Assembly (NCBI GenBank): GCA_021229015.1
Contig: CM037790.1
Coordinates: forward strand, 53,794,901-53,858,900
Direction of reading: 5' to 3'
Length of the DNA: 64,000 bases
From: Solen grandis
Lineage: Eukaryota; Mollusca; Bivalvia; Adapedonta; Solenidae
This document shows, piece after piece, positions 59,728-64,000 of the stretch. The translations under genes and the position numbers were made by a program. Position 1 is the first letter of the stretch. Each line of letters begins with the position of its first letter. The notes beneath the pieces are model-generated. The model was not told where the DNA came from, ran no database searches, and saw only the letters and a program-made list of their open reading frames with translations.

Positions 59728-61227
59728 TTTTAGCTCACCTTAGCACTTGTGCTCAGGATGAGCTTTAGTGACCGACATTTGTTCGTCGTGCGTTGTCCGT
59801 TGTTAACAATGGCGTGTGAACACTCTTTAGGCCACAGTTTTGACCAAATTTACATGAAACTTGGTCAAGATGTTTATTTACATGATAGCTCGGATTTTAA
59901 ATTAGGTCATGTGGGGTCAAATCTATGATCTATGACTTCGAAAATGGGTGATGTGGGTTCAGAAGGTAGGTCACCAGGGCATATCTTAGTAAAACCATGA
60001 GACCACTCTAGAAGCCACATGTTTGACCTAACCTTCATGTAACTTGGTCATAATGTTTGTTTACATGAAATATATGATTATTTCAAAACTGTCACTTGGG
60101 GTCAAAAAGTAGGTCACTATGGCAAATATTAGAATAATCTTGTAAACACTCTAGAGGCCACATTTTTGTTACATTTTAATTGAATTTTGTATGAATGTTT
60201 GTTTTTTTATGGAATCTTGCATGAGTTCGAAAATGGATCACATGGGGTCAGAAAGTAGGTCACCAGAGCAAATTTTAGAAAAAAAACCTTGTGAGCATAA
60301 TAGAGGTCTCTTTTTTTGGCCTACCTCCATGTAACCTGGTTTGAATTATGTTTACATGAAATCTCGGATGAGTTCAAAACTGGGGTACATGAGGTCAAAA
60401 AGAAGCTTGTAGAAGCCACATTTTGACCTAACCTTCATGTAACTTGGTCAGAAAGTTTGCCTGTATTAAATCTTGGATGAGTTCAAAACAAAATGTGGGT
60501 CAAAATGTAGGTCACCGGGTCAAATCTTAGAAAGAGATTATTAACACTATTGAGGTCACATTTTTGATTCAATCTTAATAGAAATTAGTCAGAGTGTTTG
60601 TCTATTTGAAATCTTGGATGAGTTCAAAACTGTGTCACATGGGGTCAAAAGGTAGATCACCAGTTCGAATCATAGAAAAAAAAACACCTGTGAACACTGT
60701 AGAGCCAGTCTTCATAAACCTTGAAAAGAATGGGCGGACTTCATTTGCTCTCTATAGGCACACGCCGGTTGAAAATCGGTGTACGCCGGCCACCTGGTTA
60801 GCTTTTTGTGAAAGAGGTGAGAACGACAATTTTCAAGATGGCGGCACATGCACTTATCTCTGCTCACGTAGCAATTGAAGAGATATTAAACAGTGGCATT
60901 GGCCGCCCAGCATCAACCGGCCCATCCGGGTTACGCCGGGTTTTACTACCAGCACAAAAACGATATGATTGAAGCGGTGCGCCGGTCCCCTTTTAGTAAG
61001 CGGCATATGCCGGCGTACGCCGCCGCAGCAAATGAAGTCCGTCCAATGTTGTCTGAATGGAATCCCGGGTGAGTGCAAATTTAGGTAGGATCAAAATCTA
61101 GGTCACTTAGTCAAATGTTAGAAAAACATTGAAAACAATTTAGATGCCATATTTTTGGTAATCATGCCTAACACAGCAATCTTACTCAGGTGAGTGAGCG
61201 ATACAGGACCGTCTTGGACCTCTTGTT
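59728..61227 (+). mobile_element. Family A element, copy A14, with a nested Harbinger-like insert
   Basis: 5' end TTTTTAGCTCACCTTAGCAC and TTGTGCTCAGGATGAGC, followed by GTTCGTCGTGCGTTGTCC. The array has units of about 140 bp with CATGTAACTTGGTCA, CATGTGGGGTCAAA and GTAGGTCACCAGGGCA, as in A3. The 3' end is CTCAGGTGAGTGAGCG and GTCTTGGACCTCTTGTTTT. The insert at 60732-61044 splits the array. Confidence 0.8.
60732..61044. mobile_element. Harbinger-like MITE nested in A14
   Basis: Inverted ends GGGCGGACTTCATTTGCT (60732-60749) and AGCAAATGAAGTCCGTCC (61027-61044) differ at one position. AAT flanks both sides (60729-60731, 61045-61047), a 3-bp duplication as made by PIF/Harbinger elements. The 313-bp body is GC-rich (CACGCCGGTT, TACGCCGCC) in AT-rich surroundings. 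A 44-codon frame with a good ATG context lies at 60838-60972. Confidence 0.72.
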
Positions 61228-62114
61228 TTATTATCTCCCTTCATTCTTTCTTTAAAGAATTTTTTGTTGGGAGCAAAACTCATAAACAAAATAAGGTAAG
61301 AACTTGAAACTTAAAACATAAAAAAATAGAAGAAAATATTATTCGTATACTTTACAGAGTATTTACATTCACTGATAAATATTCAATACTGTCTTGTTAA
61401 TTATAGAGTTTCATATCCAATTAAAATGACATTGTATACTTATGACTTATCATCTTTGAATTTTGATTTTGACCCTATTGGTCTTAAAAATAAATGACCT
61501 TTATATCAATACTCATGAAAGAAGTGTTTTATAGGTTCATTATATTATAATAATTCCATTGTCCATTTTAGAATAAAAATGATAATTTTTAAAAAAAATG
61601 AAAAAAGGTTTATAATTGCTGCTTATCAAACTTTTAGTTGTATATATCGTACGAAGTTAGTTGTCGGTCTAGATTTATCTACCTCGTTAGTCATTCATTT
61701 CATAGATATAAATATTGTACTCTTTAAAAGATTGTAAGATTTATATTTGAGAGAGGAATTCCTACAAACTTTCAAATTTTTTCTATAAAGGAAAATGAAA
61801 TTTTGAAATACAGAAACTCTTCTAAGTTTGATATTGAAAAGAAAAAAGTGTTTCTAGTATTATTTCTTCATTCAAACTCTCGATTCATATACACTTTCAA
61901 AAAGTTCAAAGCACAAAGATGAATATAGCAAAAAAGTAAGAATTGATATTCTGTATTGTCTATTTGAAATATAGAGTAAGCGATTATTTGATTTTGCAAA
62001 TTCATGAATTATGATAGTACGCTAGTAATTTTAAAAAGAAAAATATAAAACTAAAGTCCCATCAGTGACAACATTAGTTTCCGCTTAAATGAACGATCAT
62101 TTCCATTCAGTTAT
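61228..62114. other. Stretch with no identified gene
   Basis: Very AT-rich sequence; no exon or repeat boundary identified. Confidence 0.45.
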
Positions 62115-63790
62115 TCAGTTTACGAGTCGGTTGGTTCGAACAGTATATTATTCGTTAGACTGGCTAGTTGAATTCGGTTTACAATGATCTTTCAAACATT
62201 TGGTCGCAATGTTTTAGTATACTTTTTACACAATAGACTATGTTGTTTAATACTAATGATCATTACCTTTCAAGTATGTAGTCGCAGGCTTGAATGCTAT
62301 TTTTCCTATGACACACCAAATTATTAAATGTGAATAAATATATAATTGTTTCACTTTTTTAACGCAATAATTGAACACGTGTCACACAAAAGACCATGTA
62401 TCTGAATACAGTTCATAAGACCCTTTAATTCAAATAACCATAATCTTTCAAGTATTTGATCGCAATATATGAACACTTTTCGTACAATACACGATGTCGT
62501 TGAATACAGTTGACAGCCATTTTTCAATTATTCAGTCGCAAGCTTAAAATCTAATTTTCGTAAGATTAACCAAGTATTATATTTGAATAACAACAATCTT
62601 CCCAAAATTTATTCGCAATATTTTTTATCCAATACACTATTTTGGTAAATACGGTTGAACATCAGCTATCTTATTTTAAGTCGCGAGCTTGAAATCTGTT
62701 TTTCATATTAAGGTAAACCTAGTTGAAATAACCTTTGAATTATCTTTTGATTGTGTAGTCAAGAGATTGAAAACTTTTTTTTTCTTCTTTTTTTGTTTTT
62801 TCTTCAATTTATTACAGGCGAATACATATAATCTTTTCTTTTTTATCGCATTGTTTAAATACGAATTACACAATAGACGATGTAATTAGATACGGTAGTC
62901 TATCACCTTTCAATTATGCAACGGCGAGCTTGAAAACTTCTAATCAAATAGAAAAAGCAGTCGTAAAATTCAAACTACTATGATTTTTCAAATAATTGCT
63001 CGGAATGAATGAACATTATTTAATTATTTTTTTTTCCGGTGTCAGGATAATGTGAACCAAATGACTGGGCATAGTATCGGCGTGACACTGCAGTGTGGCA
63101 GCACTAAATCTGTCTTAAGTAGACTTCGTCTACTTAGGACAAAAATACTGTCAGCAGGACTTTAAACCCAAAACATACAAGAAAAACACACCCCTTGGTG
63201 GCAGTATTTCCCCAAAAATGTCATCGCTTGAGTTATAAAGTAAACTTGAACCAGTAACAATACAACCAACAATATACATTTCCAGTTTTAACAGTGAAAA
63301 TTTAAGCCCTCCCCGCCCCCCTTTTTCCTTTCATGGCAAGATCAACTGCTCACAAACAGCAGCACACACCAAACCAATCTTTTGTGTAAACCAGGTCAAC
63401 CATTGACTTCCTGATATTCCAATATGACTATATGTCAAGTCATTTTTAAAATCAACAGTAAGTTTTTAAAAATGAATATGCAGATACTACTTAAACTTAT
63501 AATAGCGAAAAGCCACAGAAAAAAAAGACAAAGATAATAAGAATTATACATAGTGTTATTATGACGAAAATATGATAGGCACCAAAGAGCCTGTATTAAA
63601 GTTCAAAGAAGCTAACATTGCAGATCAAGGAAAAATATTAACTTTAAACAGATTTAGGCCGAATTTCAGAAGAAAAAAACAACAACAACTGCTATTTGAG
63701 AATTTCCCTTAAATTAGTACTACTATTATGAGCACTTTTACAGGTCTTGATAAATGACAATATATTTTGAATCTATATTGTTTCACCAAA
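62115..63790 (+). repeat. Dispersed duplication, copy 2 (partner 39700-40608)
   Basis: Starts with TTTACGAGTCGGTTGGTTCG and rejoins copy 1 through GCGAGCTTGAAAAC, AGAAAAAGCAGTCGTAAAA, the shared SINE tail (63036-63170) and GGCCGAATTTCAGAAG. Compared with copy 1 it has about 700 extra bases (62190-62885) made of degenerate repeats with ACACAATAGAC(T/G)ATGT and AGTCGCAGGCTTGAA-like segments. Confidence 0.8.
63036..63170 (+). mobile_element. SINE family 2 tail within duplication copy 2
   Basis: CCGGTGTCAGGATAATGTGA, GGCGTGACACTGCAGTGTGG, CAGCACTAAATCTGTCTTAAG and CAGCAGGACTTTAAAC. It sits at the corresponding place to the SINE tail at 39912-40065, so it was present before the two copies separated. 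Confidence 0.75.
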
Positions 63791-64000
63791 ACAAATATAT
63801 AAAAAAGTTACCGTCACATGAAGGAACTATTGACATTTGCATTGCCCTATCCTCATTTCGCTTTTAATGATTAAAATGAAAACACATAAGCAATACAAAA
63901 ATGGATTAATTTCAAATATATATATACACACACAACAGACCGTTGTACGGAAAACACCGACATCGGACGATGTGTACGTGATCAGCATTGGAGTAGTTCA

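Overview
The window is nuclear DNA from an animal, most likely a bivalve mollusc. It is AT-rich, has spliced genes with GT-AG introns, and is packed with the short repeat types usual in bivalve genomes: tRNA-headed SINEs, tandem-repeat-bearing 'pearl'/Helentron-like elements and MITEs. The species cannot be told from the sequence. There is one assembly gap of 100 N (23198-23297). Almost all of the longer open reading frames lie in repeats or introns and are not genes.

Layout. 109-201 (+) is the probable last coding exon of an unidentified upstream gene, with a polyadenylation signal just after the stop. 3674-20898 (+) is a complete POMT1 (protein O-mannosyltransferase 1) gene: 18 coding exons joining to 2256 nt (751 aa plus stop), all splice phases agreeing. 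A possible extra first exon ends with an in-frame ATG at 707-709. The POMT1 introns hold many repeats. 44988-45883 (-) holds the last three coding exons of a single-LIM CRIP-type cysteine-rich protein; its first exon was not found. I could identify no other protein-coding gene. The two genes have no evident functional link: POMT1 acts in ER O-mannosylation, and CRIP is a small zinc-binding LIM protein.

The rest is mostly mobile DNA. (1) Several unrelated-looking repeat families (called A, C, D, E and F here) share one terminal design: a palindromic 5' end, a run of GTCC/GGAC units, usually a tandem array, an inverted copy of the 5' terminus near the 3' end, then a short hairpin and a terminal (C)TTGTT. 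This fits non-autonomous Helentron-like elements. They cover much of 27-29, 33-36, 37-44, 47-57 and 59-61 kb. (2) A TTAA-flanked MITE family (four copies, 3848-22856) has an internal palindrome; one copy sits inside a tandem repeat whose neighbouring units preserve the empty site. (3) Two tRNA-headed SINE families occur, with several copies carrying perfect target-site duplications. (4) There are Tigger/pogo-like, Harbinger-like and another TTAA-flanked non-autonomous DNA transposon. (5) A dispersed duplication links 39.7-40.6 kb with 62.1-63.8 kb.

The most notable points are the shared terminal architecture across families, a repeat that appears to supply the splice-acceptor tract of a POMT1 exon, the MITE that documents its own empty site, and nuclear-receptor-type AGGTCA motifs multiplied inside intronic arrays. 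No prokaryotic-type system, rRNA, CRISPR array or viral gene was seen.
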